Assembly: GCF_900696085.1 (NCBI RefSeq) | Contig: NZ_CAADFC020000029.1 | Location: 1-64,000 of the forward strand | Source: Bradyrhizobium ivorense | GTDB taxonomy: Bacteria > Pseudomonadota > Alphaproteobacteria > Rhizobiales > Xanthobacteraceae | Length of the DNA: 64,000 nt | Direction of reading: 5' to 3' | Part shown: positions 26,355 through 36,044 of the stretch, one piece after another | How positions within the stretch are numbered: position 1 is the stretch's first letter | Layout of the letters: the number at the start of each line of letters is the position of its first letter | Program-made: the position numbers and the translations under genes | The notes under the pieces: model-generated | Told to the model about the DNA's origin: nothing | Seen by the model: the letters and a program-made list of their open reading frames with translations, nothing else | The model's database searches: none

Positions 26355-27758
26355 TCACCCCAGCGCCTTCAACTGATCCGGCAGCGCGTAGGCCCATTGC
26401 GTGATGTTGCCGGCGCCGAGGCAGACGACGAGGTCGCCGGGTTTGGCGAGGCCGTGCACGATCTTCGCGAGCTCACCGGCATCGGGCAACGGGATCACGT
26501 TGCGATGGCCGTGGGCGCGCAGACCGGCGGCGAAGTGGTCGCGGTCGATGCCCGCAATCGGCGCTTCGCCGGCCGGATAGACCTCGGCGACCAGGACCGC
26601 ATCGGCGTCGTTGAAGCAGGTGCAGAATTCCTCGAACAGCGATTGCAGGCGGGTGAAGCGATGCGGCTGCACCACGGCGACGATCTTGCCGTTGACGGAT
26701 TCGCGCGCCGCCTTGAGCACCGCCGCAATCTCGACCGGGTGATGGCCGTAATCGTCGATCACGGTGACGCCATTCCACTCGCCGGTCTTGGTGAAGCGCC
26801 GCTTGACGCCGCCGAAGCCGGCCATCGCCTGGCGGATCACATCGTCGGAGACGCCGAGCTCGTGCGCGACCGCGATCGCCGCCGTCGCATTCGAGGCGTT
26901 GTGGCGGCCCGGCATCGGGAGCATGATGTCGGCAATCTCGTGCACCGCGCCGCTGCCGCGATTGCGGATCGCGACGGTGAACTTCGAGCCGCCGCCCATC
27001 GGCGTCAGATCCTTGAGCTGCGCATCGGCCTGCGGATTTTGCCCGTAGGTGATGATGCGGCGATCCTCGATCTTGCCGACCAGGCCCTGCACCACCGGAT
27101 GATCGATGCACATCACGGCGAAGCCGTAGAACGGCACGTTCTCGACAAAGCTGCGGAACGCGTCCTGGATCGCCTCGAAGGTCTTGAAGTGATCGAGATG
27201 TTCGGGGTCGATGTTGGTGACGATCACGACATCGGACGGCAGCTTCAGGAACGTGCCGTCGCTCTCGTCGGCTTCGACCACCATCCAGTCGCCGGCGCCA
27301 AGCCGCGCGTTGGAGCCGTAGGCATTGATGATGCCGCCGTTGATCACGGTCGGATCGAGCCCGCCGGCATCGAGCAAGGTCGCCACCATCGTGGTCGTCG
27401 TGGTCTTGCCATGGGTGCCGGCGATCGCGACGCAGCTCTTCAGCCGCATCAATTCCGCCAGCATCTCGGCGCGCCGCACCACGGGTAGCCGCCGCGCGCG
27501 CGCTTCCATTAGTTCCGGATTGTCGCGCTTGATCGCGGTCGAGACCACGACGACGTCGGCGCCGTCGACATTCTCGGCCTGGTGACCGACCGAAACCTTG
27601 GCGCCCTTCTTGCGCAACCGGTCGAGATTGTAATTGTCCGACGCGTCGGAGCCCTGCACGGTGTAGCCGAGATTGATCAACACCTCGGCGATGCCGCTCA
27701 TGCCGATGCCGCCGATCCCGACGAAATGAATGGGTCCGATCTCGCGCGGCAGTCTCAT
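26355..27758 (-). CDS. murC: UDP-N-acetylmuramate--L-alanine ligase
   Basis: A 467-residue Mur ligase that adds L-Ala to UDP-MurNAc. The Rossmann-like start HFVGIGGIGMSGIAEVL binds the UDP moiety, GTHGKTTTTTMVA is the ATP loop near residue 115, and the central EADESDGTF and HPVEIAAVL segments are typical of MurC. AAGGTG lies before the ATG. It follows murG at a 120-base distance and is separated from murB by a family F repeat. Confidence 0.97.
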   Translation of the reverse strand: MRLPREIGPIHFVGIGGIGMSGIAEVLINLGYTVQGSDASDNYNLDRLRKKGAKVSVGHQAENVDGADVVVVSTAIKRDNPELMEARARRLPVVRRAEMLAELMRLKSCVAIAGTHGKTTTTTMVATLLDAGGLDPTVINGGIINAYGSNARLGAGDWMVVEADESDGTFLKLPSDVVIVTNIDPEHLDHFKTFEAIQDAFRSFVENVPFYGFAVMCIDHPVVQGLVGKIEDRRIITYGQNPQADAQLKDLTPMGGGSKFTVAIRNRGSGAVHEIADIMLPMPGRHNASNATAAIAVAHELGVSDDVIRQAMAGFGGVKRRFTKTGEWNGVTVIDDYGHHPVEIAAVLKAARESVNGKIVAVVQPHRFTRLQSLFEEFCTCFNDADAVLVAEVYPAGEAPIAGIDRDHFAAGLRAHGHRNVIPLPDAGELAKIVHGLAKPGDLVVCLGAGNITQWAYALPDQLKALG

Positions 27759-27878
27759 GTTGCTAACACCTTCATCGTGTCCGGACGCAGCCGGCCATTC
27801 TCCGACTTATGAAAGACGGCGCTGGCCGGGACAAGCCCGGCCGTGCCGTTCCACCGCCGAAAATTCCCCGAAAACGGC

Positions 27879-28994
27879 CTAAATTCCCGCCACTTTCGTC
27901 ACCAGATCGGCCAGCCGTTCCGCGGCATCGAGCCGGCCGACGCCGCGCGCCGCATCCGCCATCGCGGTCAATTTTCCGGGCTCGGCGGCAAACGTCGTGA
28001 TCTCCGCCGCCAGCCGCTCCGGCGTGAATTCGGTCTGCTTGATGCGCAGCGCACCGCCGGCCTCCGACAGCACGCCGGCATTGGCGAACTGGTCCTGATC
28101 GATCGCACCGGGCAGCGGCACCAGGATCGAGGGCCGGCCGATCGCGCCGAGCTCGGCGACGGTGCCGGCGCCGGAGCGCGAGATCACCAATTGGCTCGAC
28201 GCCAGCCGCGCCGGTAGATCAGCGAAGAATGGGGCGAGCTCGGCATTGATCTTGAGCCGATCGTAGACGGTGCGCACCCGCGCCATGTCCTCTTCGCGCA
28301 CCTGCTGGGTAATGATCAGGCGGCTCCACAGCGCGGGCGCAAGCTTCTCGATCGCCGGCGGCACGATGTCGCTCATCACCCGCGCGCCCTGGCTGCCGCC
28401 GACCACGAGCAGGCGCAGCGGACCGTCGGCCTCGGACGATGCATATTGCACAGCCGCCGCGGCCAGGATCGCCGGGCGCATCGGCGTGCCGACGGTGGTC
28501 GCTTTTGCGGCGAGCGCGGGATCGCGATCGAGCACGCCGGGCAGCGAGGTCGCGATCGCGTTGACGCGGCTGGAGAGGAAACGGTTGGCGCGGCCGAGCA
28601 CCGCATTGGCATCGTGGATGATGCCGGGAACGCCGAGCAGCCGCGCCGCCATCAGCGGCGGCAGGGTCGGATAGCCGCCGAAGCCGACGACGGCCGACGG
28701 CTTCAGCCGGCGCACCACATTGGTCGCCACCAGCATGCCATAGCCGAGCGTCAGCATGGTCCGGACCAGCGAGAGCGGGTTGCGGCTGCGCACGGTCGCG
28801 CTCGGCACGAGATCGATGCTCTCCCGGCCGAACAGGCCGGAATAGCGCAGCGCACGGCCGTCGGTCGCGAGCCGCACGCGCAGGCCGCGCTTGATCAATT
28901 CCACGGCGAGCGCCTCGGCCGGGAACAAATGGCCGCCGGTGCCGCCGGCCGCCAGCAGGATCAGGGGTGCGTTGTCCGATTCTTGCGAGTGCAT
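27879..28994 (-). CDS. murG: Lipid II synthase glycosyltransferase MurG
   Basis: A 371-residue peripheral membrane glycosyltransferase (GT28) that transfers GlcNAc from UDP-GlcNAc to lipid I. The N-terminal AAGGTGGHLFPAEALA is the G-loop that defines MurG. The second G-rich loop LLVVGGSQGARVMSD and the nucleotide-binding ISRSGAGTVAELGAIG are in the C-terminal half. It starts 34 bases after ftsW. An earlier downstream repeat is absent here; murC follows after 120 bases. Confidence 0.97.
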   Translation of the reverse strand: MHSQESDNAPLILLAAGGTGGHLFPAEALAVELIKRGLRVRLATDGRALRYSGLFGRESIDLVPSATVRSRNPLSLVRTMLTLGYGMLVATNVVRRLKPSAVVGFGGYPTLPPLMAARLLGVPGIIHDANAVLGRANRFLSSRVNAIATSLPGVLDRDPALAAKATTVGTPMRPAILAAAAVQYASSEADGPLRLLVVGGSQGARVMSDIVPPAIEKLAPALWSRLIITQQVREEDMARVRTVYDRLKINAELAPFFADLPARLASSQLVISRSGAGTVAELGAIGRPSILVPLPGAIDQDQFANAGVLSEAGGALRIKQTEFTPERLAAEITTFAAEPGKLTAMADAARGVGRLDAAERLADLVTKVAGI

Positions 28995-29028
28995 GGCATC
29001 CAGATAGCCGACGCCGCCATCCCAGTCA

Positions 29029-30180
29029 CTACGCGTAGGCGCGCAACGAGCTGGCGCCTTCCTGCGATTCGATTTCGGTGCGCGGCCGCTGCCTCGTCAG
29101 CGCCAGCATCATGCCGACGCCATAGGCGAGCGAGACGAACGAGGAGCCGCCATAGGAGATGAACGGCAGCGTCATGCCCTTGGCCGGGATCAGCTGCAGA
29201 TTGACCGCCATGTTGATGGTCGCCTGCACGCCGAACAGGATGGCGAGGCCCGATGCCGCGAAGCGCGCGAACATGTCCTCGGTGGTGTAGGCCCGCGTCA
29301 GGGTGCGGATCACGATGAAGGCGAACAGCGCGACCAGCATCAGACAGAGGATGATGCCGAACTCTTCGGCCGCGACCGCGAACACGAAGTCGGTGTGGCT
29401 GTCCGGCAGGCTCCGTTTGGCGATGCCCTCGCCCGGCCCGAGGCCGAACCAGCCGCCGTTCCAGAACGCTTCCATCGCGGTGTCGACCTGAAAGGTGTCG
29501 CCGGAGGCCGGGTTCATGAAGCGCTTGATGCGGCCCGCGACGTGCGGCACCAAGAGATAGGCGCCGAACAGGCCGGCGCCGGCCGCGCCGGCAAGCCCGA
29601 GCACCCAGATCATCCGCATCCCGGCGATGAAGAACAGCGCGCCCCACACCGTCAGGATCAGCATGGTCTGGCCGAAGTCGGGCTCCATCACCAGCAGCGA
29701 GACCAGCGTCAGCAGCAGCACCAGCGCCATCGAGGTCGCCGGCATCTCCGGCCGCTTGGTGGATTCCGCGAACAGCCAGGCCGCGACGACGACGAAGGCG
29801 GGTTTTGCGGATTCGGAGGCCTGGATGTTGACCCCGAGCAGCGTGATCCAGCGCCGCGCGCCCTTGACCTCGGGCCCGACCAGCAGCGTCAGCACGATCA
29901 GCCCGATCGAGACCGCGAGCACGACCAGCGCGGTGCGCCGGATCTGCCGCGGCGTCATGAACGACACCCCGATCAGCACCAGCAGCGACGGCACCAGGAA
30001 CATGACGTGACGATTGAAGAAGTGGAACGGATCGAGCCCGATCCGGGTCGCCACCGGCGGGCTCGCTGCCAGCGACAGGATGACGCCCGCCAGCATCAGC
30101 GCGGCGATCGCGACCAGCAGCAGCTTGTCGACGGTCCACCACCAGTCCGAGAACGGGGTGCGTTGGTCACGGGCGAGCAT
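29029..30180 (-). CDS. ftsW: Septal peptidoglycan polymerase FtsW
   Basis: A 383-residue SEDS-family membrane protein with about ten helices. It polymerises glycan strands from lipid II with FtsI at the septum. SEDS landmarks include the Arg/Trp-rich loop KGARRWITLLGVNIQASESAKPA, the large periplasmic loop LVPHVAGRIKRFMNPASGDTFQ with the GLGPGEGIAKRSLPDSHTDFVFAVAAEE motif split over loop 7 and helix 8, and the final YGGSSFVSLAYGVGMML. The 270-base gap before it contains a family D relative, so it may not be strictly co-transcribed with murD. Confidence 0.96.
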   Translation of the reverse strand: MLARDQRTPFSDWWWTVDKLLLVAIAALMLAGVILSLAASPPVATRIGLDPFHFFNRHVMFLVPSLLVLIGVSFMTPRQIRRTALVVLAVSIGLIVLTLLVGPEVKGARRWITLLGVNIQASESAKPAFVVVAAWLFAESTKRPEMPATSMALVLLLTLVSLLVMEPDFGQTMLILTVWGALFFIAGMRMIWVLGLAGAAGAGLFGAYLLVPHVAGRIKRFMNPASGDTFQVDTAMEAFWNGGWFGLGPGEGIAKRSLPDSHTDFVFAVAAEEFGIILCLMLVALFAFIVIRTLTRAYTTEDMFARFAASGLAILFGVQATINMAVNLQLIPAKGMTLPFISYGGSSFVSLAYGVGMMLALTRQRPRTEIESQEGASSLRAYA

Positions 30181-30283
30181 GGGCGTCCCCAGATGGCAGA
30201 GGTAACGTCCATTCGTGGCCCAGGATGGTTTCCAGGGGGTTAACGGATTGGATCACTTTTGGGGGATGCGGTTAGGCATATAC

Positions 30284-30428
30284 CGTCGTCGTCCCGGCGA
30301 AGGCCCCGGACCCATACGCCGCGGCGGACGTGGTGAACGAGACTCGTCGTCGCAGCGTTGCGCAATAGCGAGCATTGGTGGTTATGGGTCCCGGCCTTCG
30401 CCGGGACGACACTGGCCGGGACGACACT
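30284..30428. repeat. Dispersed inverted repeat, family D-like copy in the murD-ftsW gap
   Basis: CGTCGTCCCGGCGAAGGCC and the distal GGCCTTCGCCGGGACGAC form an 18-bp-scale inverted repeat, with inner CCCATA/TATGGGTCC. A short tandem duplication of GGCCGGGACGACACT follows at the distal edge. It is diverged from the 11645 and 13186 copies. Confidence 0.75.
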
Positions 30429-30450
30429 GAATGTGTTGCGCGAGTTGCAG

Positions 30451-31851
30451 CTACACCACCGGCTTGACGCCGGGCAGCGCCTGGACGAGGTCGCGGAAGG
30501 CGGCGCCGCGGATTTCGAAATTGCGGTACTGGTCGAACGAGGCGCAGGCCGGCGACAGCAGCACGACGGCTTCCTTGAGCCCCGAGGCCTCCGCGTCGCG
30601 CGCGGCGCTGGCGACCGCGACATCGAGCGTGCCGGACATCTCGTGCGGGACGCGGTCGCCGAGCGTGCCGGCAAATTCAGTCGCCGCCTCGCCGATCAGA
30701 TAGGCCTTGCGGATGCGCGGGAAATAGCCGGTCAGGCTGGTGATGCCGCCGGCCTTCGGCTTGCCGCCGGCGATCCAGAAAATGTCGGCAAAGGACGACA
30801 GCGCGTGCGCGGCTGCGTCCGCATTGGTGCCCTTGGAGTCGTTGACGAACAGCACATGGCCGCGGCGGCCGACCTGCTCCATGCGGTGCGCGAGGCCCGG
30901 AAAACTGCGCAGACCGTTCTGCAGCACGTCGGTCGACATGCCCATCGCGAGCGCAGAGGCTGCGGCGCATGCCGCGTTCTGCGCATTGTGCAGCCCGCGC
31001 AGCGAGCCGACGCCGCCTAACCGCGCCACCTCGCTGCGCGCCGCGCCGGACGCGCGCACGATAGTCTCGTGCTCGACATAGAGGCCGTCGGGCAGCGGGT
31101 TCTTCACGGAGATCCGCACCACGCGCTTCCCTGCGCGATCGAGCCGGTCGGCGATGTCGCGGCACCAGCCGTCGTCGACGCCTGTTATCGCGGTGCCGCC
31201 GGCCTGCACGCCGGCAACCAGCCGCTCCTTCACCGCGGCGTAATGCGCGAGCGTGCCGTGGCGGTCGATGTGATCCTCGGTGACGTTGAGCAGGATGCCG
31301 ATGGAAGGATCGAGCGACGGGCAGAGGTCGATCTGGTAGGACGACATTTCGATCACATGGACGCGGCCCATCCGCGGCGGCTCCAGCGACAGGATCGCGG
31401 TGCCGATATTGCCGCCCATCTGGGTGTCGTAGCCGGCGACCTTCATCAGATGCGCGATCAGCGCCGTGGTGGTCGACTTGCCGTTGGTGCCGGTGATGGC
31501 GACGAACGGCGCGTTCGGCGCATGCCGCCGCCGCTCGCGGCAGAACAATTCGATGTCGCCGATCACCTCGACGCCGGCCTCGCGCGCCTTCGTGACGCTC
31601 CAGTGCGGCGCCGGGTGGGTCAGCGGCGCGCCGGGAGTGAGGATCAGCGCGGCAAAATTCGCCCAGGACACCGTGCGCAGGTCGGCGGTGGTGAAGCCGG
31701 CCTGCGCCGCCTTCGCGACATTGTCGGTATTGTCGTCAGCCGCGATCACCTCGACGCCGCCGGCCTTCAGCGCGTGGCAGCTCGCAAGGCCGGAGCCGCC
31801 GAGGCCGAATACCGCGACCGTCTTGCCGGCGAAGGAGGTGACTGGGATCAT
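30451..31851 (-). CDS. murD: UDP-N-acetylmuramoyl-L-alanine--D-glutamate ligase
   Basis: A 466-residue Mur ligase adding D-Glu. The N-terminal VAVFGLGGSGLASCHAL binds UDP; the ATP loop TGTNGKSTTTALIAHL is near residue 120; NVTEDHIDRHGTLAHYAAVK and NDSKGTNADAAAHAL follow. The start at 31851 is the only suitable one: the next in-frame ATG is far inside. GAGG lies 5 bases upstream, but both it and the ATG are inside a perfect 19-bp hairpin. A six-codon upstream frame ends with a TGA overlapping the murD ATG. Translation control is therefore possible. Confidence 0.96.
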   Translation of the reverse strand: MIPVTSFAGKTVAVFGLGGSGLASCHALKAGGVEVIAADDNTDNVAKAAQAGFTTADLRTVSWANFAALILTPGAPLTHPAPHWSVTKAREAGVEVIGDIELFCRERRRHAPNAPFVAITGTNGKSTTTALIAHLMKVAGYDTQMGGNIGTAILSLEPPRMGRVHVIEMSSYQIDLCPSLDPSIGILLNVTEDHIDRHGTLAHYAAVKERLVAGVQAGGTAITGVDDGWCRDIADRLDRAGKRVVRISVKNPLPDGLYVEHETIVRASGAARSEVARLGGVGSLRGLHNAQNAACAAASALAMGMSTDVLQNGLRSFPGLAHRMEQVGRRGHVLFVNDSKGTNADAAAHALSSFADIFWIAGGKPKAGGITSLTGYFPRIRKAYLIGEAATEFAGTLGDRVPHEMSGTLDVAVASAARDAEASGLKEAVVLLSPACASFDQYRNFEIRGAAFRDLVQALPGVKPVV

Positions 31852-31879
31852 GACTGCCTCGCAGTCATGATCCCAGTCA
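31839..31879 (-). promoter_or_regulatory. Perfect hairpin covering the murD ribosome-binding site and start
   Basis: TGACTGGGATCATGACTGC at 31839-31857 is exactly complementary to 31861-31879, leaving only 3 bases in the loop. On the mRNA the GAGG ribosome-binding site occupies the loop and first stem base, and the AUG (31851-31849) is paired. An upstream mini-frame (31868-31848, MTARQS) starts in the other arm and ends in ATGA overlap with murD. Confidence 0.85.
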
Positions 31880-31975
31880 TTCCGGGGCGCGCGACTTCGC
31901 GCGAACTATGGTGCGCAATTGCGCACCAGAGAATCTCGAGGTTCCGGGTTCTCGCTACGCGAGCCCCGGAACGAC
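31876..31975. repeat. Dispersed inverted repeat, family E copy 1
   Basis: GTCATTCCGGGGCGCGCG at the left and CGCGAGCCCCGGAACGAC at the right form the outer stem, with an inner GAATCTCGAGGTTCCGGGTT block shared with 45197-45275. It fills the gap between mraY and murD and touches the murD hairpin. Confidence 0.8.
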
Positions 31976-31996
31976 AGTGGTTGGAATCTACCATGA

Positions 31997-33103
31997 TCAG
32001 CGCAGCTTCAGCGTGGAGAGGCCGGCGAGCGCCAGCATCACCGAGATGATCCAGAACCGGATCACGATCTGCGGCTCGGTCCAGCCCTTCTGCTCGAAAT
32101 GATGGTGCAGCGGCGCCATCCGGAACACGCGTTTTCCGGTGAGCTTGAACGAGGTGACCTGCACGATCACCGAGACCGCCTCCAGCACGAACAGGCCGCC
32201 GATCACCGCGAGCACGATCTCGTGCTTCACCGCGACCGCGACCGCGCCGAGCATGCCGCCGAGCGCCAGCGAGCCGGTATCGCCCATGAAGATCGAGGCC
32301 GGCGGTGCGTTGAACCAGAGGAAGCCGAGGCCGGCGCCGAGCACCGCGCCGCACAGCACCGCGAGCTCGCCGGTGCCGGCGACGTAGTTGATCTGCAGAT
32401 AGTCGGAGAACACCGCGTTGCCGGTGAGGTACGAGATCATGCCGAAGCTCGCGGCCGCGATCATCACCGGCACGATGGCGAGGCCGTCGAGGCCGTCGGT
32501 CAGGTTCACCGCATTGCCGGAGCCGACCATGACGAAGGCGCCGAAGATCACGAAGAACCAGCCGAAATTGATCACGAGATCCTTGAAGAAGGGAATCGCG
32601 AGCGAGGTCGAGGACACGTCGCGGCCGAGCCGGACCAGCGCGTAGGTCGCGGCCAGCGCGATCACGCCCTCGATCAGCAGCCGCAGCTTGCTGGCGAAGC
32701 CGCTGTGCGACTGCTTGGTGACCTTCAAATAATCGTCATAGAAGCCGACGAAGCCGAAGCCGAGCGTCACCGCCAGCACGATCCAGACATAGGGGTTGAT
32801 CGGATTGGCCCAGAGCAGCGTCGACACCACGAGCCCCGAGAGAATCATCAGCCCGCCCATGGTCGGCGTGCCCTTCTTGGAGATCAGATGCGACTGCGGC
32901 CCGTCGGTGCGGATCGGCTGGCCCTTGCCCTGGCGCAGCCGCAAATGGTCGATGATCCAGGGCCCGAACAGGAACACGAACAGCGCGCCGGTCACCATCG
33001 CCCCGCCGGTGCGGAAAGTTATGTAGCGGAAGACGTTGAGGCCGCTGCGGAATACGCCGAAGCCCGGCACCGTGTTGGACAGCTCGATCAACCAGTAGAA
33101 CAT
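31997..33103 (-). CDS. mraY: Phospho-N-acetylmuramoyl-pentapeptide transferase
   Basis: A 368-residue polytopic enzyme with about ten helices that makes lipid I from UDP-MurNAc-pentapeptide and undecaprenyl phosphate. The diagnostic motifs are all present: GTPTMGGLMI, the Mg2+-binding GFYDDYLKV, NLTDGLDGLAI, and APLHHHFEQKGW near the C-terminus. It begins 10 bases after murF. A family E repeat lies between it and murD. Confidence 0.97.
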   Translation of the reverse strand: MFYWLIELSNTVPGFGVFRSGLNVFRYITFRTGGAMVTGALFVFLFGPWIIDHLRLRQGKGQPIRTDGPQSHLISKKGTPTMGGLMILSGLVVSTLLWANPINPYVWIVLAVTLGFGFVGFYDDYLKVTKQSHSGFASKLRLLIEGVIALAATYALVRLGRDVSSTSLAIPFFKDLVINFGWFFVIFGAFVMVGSGNAVNLTDGLDGLAIVPVMIAAASFGMISYLTGNAVFSDYLQINYVAGTGELAVLCGAVLGAGLGFLWFNAPPASIFMGDTGSLALGGMLGAVAVAVKHEIVLAVIGGLFVLEAVSVIVQVTSFKLTGKRVFRMAPLHHHFEQKGWTEPQIVIRFWIISVMLALAGLSTLKLR

Positions 33104-33113
33104 TCAAAAAGCC

Positions 33114-34547
33114 CTATACCGCTTCTTCGTGCGCGGCTCGGTCGGGAAAGCGCTTTTCCAGCGCGCTGACAATGACCTTCATCTTCGATCCGAGCGATCC
33201 CTTCACCATGATCACGTCACCGGCGCGGACCGCGGCGACCGCCTGCGCTTCGAGGTCTGCCGAGCTCCCGGCATAGCCTCCCCGCTTGCCGGTGGAAAGG
33301 GCATCCCACAGATTCCGCATCAGCGGGCCACAACAATATACGAGATCGATTCGATTGGCCGCCACGACCTCGGCCAGGCCGCGATGCAAGTCGGGCCCGG
33401 TCGGGCCGAGCTCGAGCATGTCGCCGAGCACCGCGATGCGCCGGCCATGCGGCCCGGTCTGCGCCTGGCCGAGCACGTTGAGGGCGGCGCCCATCGAGGC
33501 CGGGTTGGCGTTGTAGCTTTCGTCGATCAGGGTCGCCTCGCCATGGCCGACCTCGAGCGTGCGGCGGAAGCCGCGCCCGGTCGGGGCCTCGAGCTGCGAC
33601 AGCGACAGCGCCGCGCGCGCGATATCGGCGCCGAGCAGCGCCGCGCCGGCCAGCACCGCGAGCGAATTCATCGCCATGTGCTTGCCCGGCATGCCGATCT
33701 TGTAGGTGATGTCGTGGTCGAGGATGTCGGCATGCACCGCCGAGCAGGTCGCGTGCAGCGACAGGTCGATCAGCCGCGCATCGCAGCTTTTGTCGGTGCC
33801 GAAACTGACGATGCGGGAGATGCCGGCCTTCTTGGCGTGCTTCTGCAGCCGCGCGAACTGCGCATTGTCGCGGTTGAGCACCACCGCGCCGCCAGGCTCG
33901 ACGCCGAGAAAAATCTCCGCCTTGGCATCGGCGATCGCCTCGATGCCGGCGAAGAATTCCAGATGCACCGGCTCGACCGTGGTGATGACGGCGACGTGCG
34001 GCCGCACCAGTCTGACCAGCGGCGTGATCTCGCCGGCATGGTTCATGCCGATCTCGAACACCGCAAAGCGCGCGCTCGCCGGACAGCGCGCCAGCGACAG
34101 CGGCACGCCCCAATGATTGTTGAACGACGCCACCGAGGCGTGGGTCTCGCCCTGCGCCGACAGCACGCGGCGCAGCGCCTCCTTGGTCGAGGTCTTGCCG
34201 ACAGACCCGGTCACCGCGATGATCCGCGCATCGAGCCGCGCGCGCGAGGCCAGCGCGAGCTCGCCGAGGCCGGCGAGCACGTCGTCGACCACCAGCAGCG
34301 GCGCGTCGGCGGGAAATTTTTCGCGCTGCGCGGCCTCGACCACGGCAAGCGCGGCGCCGGCCTTCAGCGCGGCCTCGACAAAGCTGTGGCCGTCATGGAC
34401 GTCGCCCTTGATCGCGAAGTATGCCTCGCCCGGCGCAACCGTGCGGCTGTCGATCGAGAGGCCGGTGACGCCCTCCGGCAGCGCGCCCTGCGTCACGGCG
34501 CGCATCGCCTTCGTCATCGCTTCCGACGTCCATAGCAATATGCTCAT
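33114..34547 (-). CDS. murF: UDP-MurNAc-tripeptide--D-Ala-D-Ala ligase
   Basis: A 477-residue Mur ligase adding the D-Ala-D-Ala dipeptide made by Ddl. The N-terminal domain has GLSIDSRTVAPGEAYFAIKG, the ATP loop is AVTGSVGKTSTKEALR near residue 115, the catalytic region is FEIGMNHAGEITPL, and the C-terminal domain carries DESYNANPASM. It overlaps the murE stop by four bases (ATGA), implying translational coupling. The end leaves 10 bases to mraY. Confidence 0.97.
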   Translation of the reverse strand: MSILLWTSEAMTKAMRAVTQGALPEGVTGLSIDSRTVAPGEAYFAIKGDVHDGHSFVEAALKAGAALAVVEAAQREKFPADAPLLVVDDVLAGLGELALASRARLDARIIAVTGSVGKTSTKEALRRVLSAQGETHASVASFNNHWGVPLSLARCPASARFAVFEIGMNHAGEITPLVRLVRPHVAVITTVEPVHLEFFAGIEAIADAKAEIFLGVEPGGAVVLNRDNAQFARLQKHAKKAGISRIVSFGTDKSCDARLIDLSLHATCSAVHADILDHDITYKIGMPGKHMAMNSLAVLAGAALLGADIARAALSLSQLEAPTGRGFRRTLEVGHGEATLIDESYNANPASMGAALNVLGQAQTGPHGRRIAVLGDMLELGPTGPDLHRGLAEVVAANRIDLVYCCGPLMRNLWDALSTGKRGGYAGSSADLEAQAVAAVRAGDVIMVKGSLGSKMKVIVSALEKRFPDRAAHEEAV

Positions 34548-36001
34548 GCGCCCTCCGCTGCCAATGCCTTGGCAACCGCTTCATGATCGCTGAACGGCAA
34601 CGTCGTGCTGCCGATGATCTGCCCGACTTCATGGCCTTTGCCAGCCACCACCAGCGCATCGCCCGGCTCGAGGCCGGCGATGCCGGCGCGGATCGCCGCG
34701 GCGCGATCGCCGATTTCGCGCGCGCCCTTCGCGGTCGCCAGGATCGCGGCACGGATTGCTTCCGGCCTTTCGCTGCGCGGATTGTCGTCGGTGACGATGA
34801 CGCTGTCGGCGTTCTCCGCCGCGATCGCGCCCATGATCGGGCGCTTGCCGGCGTCGCGGTCGCCACCGGCGCCGAAGATCACGACAAGCCTGCGTTTTGC
34901 GTAAGGCCGCAGCGCCTGCAGCGCTTTCGCAAGCGCATCGGGCTTGTGCGCGTAATCGACGAAGATCGGCGCGCCGTTGCGCTCGCCGACGAGTTCCAGC
35001 CGGCCCTTGGCGCCTTCGAGATGTTCGAGACAGCCGAACACGTCGTCCGCGGCGCTGCCGGTGCCGATGGCGAGACCAGCCGCGACCAGCGCATTCTCGA
35101 TCTGGAATTCGCCGACCAGCGGCAGCCTGATCGCGTGCGTGCGGCCGCGATGTTCGAGCACGAGCTTCTGCGCAAAGCCTTCGATGGCGGCATCGGCGAG
35201 CCGGATGCCCTCGCCGCCATCGGCGTTGCGTCCGACCGCGATGATGCGGAGGCCTCGCGCCCGCGCCGCGGCGATCACCTCTGCCGAGCAATCGTGATCG
35301 GCGGAGATCACGGCGGCGCCGCCGGCGGCGACGAGATCGCGGAATAGCCGGAGCTTGGCGTTCAGGTAATGCGCGACATCGGGATGATAATCCATGTGGT
35401 CGCGCGACAGATTGGTGAAGCCGCCGGCGGCGATGCGCACGCCGTCGAGGCGGTACTGGTCGAGACCATGGGACGAGGCCTCGAACGCCAGATGGGTGAC
35501 GCCGTCAGCCGCGATCTCGTCGAGCTGGCGATGCAGCGCGATCGGATCCGGCGTGGTCAGCGAGCCGTAGACGGTGCGCTTGTCCGAGACGAGGCCGATG
35601 GTGCCGATGCTCGCCGACGAATGGCCGAGCCGCTGCCAGATCTGGCGCGTGAAGGCGGCGACCGAGGTCTTGCCGCTGGTGCCGGTCACCGCGGCAATCG
35701 TCGCGGGCTGACGGGAAAAGAATCTTGCGGCGGCAAGCGCCAGCGCCCGCCGCGCATTCGGCGTGATCACGAAGGGAACGCGAGCATGGCCTTGCGGCAG
35801 ATGGTCGCTGGCGATCGCGACCGCGCCGGCGGCAATCGCCGCGTCGATGAAGCGCGCGCCGTCGGTCCTGCTGCCCGCCAGCGCGAAGAACAGGTCGCCC
35901 GGCTTCACCGCGCGGCTGTCGACCGCAAGTCCGCCGACCTCGATGGTGTCGGCACGCGGATCGATCGTGGCATCATCGCCGAAGAGGTCGCGAAGTCTCA
36001 T
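34544..36001 (-). CDS. murE: UDP-MurNAc-L-Ala-D-Glu--meso-diaminopimelate ligase
   Basis: A 485-residue Mur ligase. The ATP loop AVTGTSGKTSVAAFTRQIW is near residue 110. The amino-acid specificity motif DNPR (in VTDDNPRSERP) shows that it adds meso-diaminopimelate, as in other Gram-negatives. The start at 36001 (MRLRDLFGD) has GGAAGATC immediately upstream; a longer frame to 36076 runs into a family B repeat. It overlaps murF (ATGA). Confidence 0.97.
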   Translation of the reverse strand: MRLRDLFGDDATIDPRADTIEVGGLAVDSRAVKPGDLFFALAGSRTDGARFIDAAIAAGAVAIASDHLPQGHARVPFVITPNARRALALAAARFFSRQPATIAAVTGTSGKTSVAAFTRQIWQRLGHSSASIGTIGLVSDKRTVYGSLTTPDPIALHRQLDEIAADGVTHLAFEASSHGLDQYRLDGVRIAAGGFTNLSRDHMDYHPDVAHYLNAKLRLFRDLVAAGGAAVISADHDCSAEVIAAARARGLRIIAVGRNADGGEGIRLADAAIEGFAQKLVLEHRGRTHAIRLPLVGEFQIENALVAAGLAIGTGSAADDVFGCLEHLEGAKGRLELVGERNGAPIFVDYAHKPDALAKALQALRPYAKRRLVVIFGAGGDRDAGKRPIMGAIAAENADSVIVTDDNPRSERPEAIRAAILATAKGAREIGDRAAAIRAGIAGLEPGDALVVAGKGHEVGQIIGSTTLPFSDHEAVAKALAAEGA

Positions 36002-36044
36002 GATCTTCCAGTGTGGCCGGTGCGATACCCGCGCCGCTTTATTT

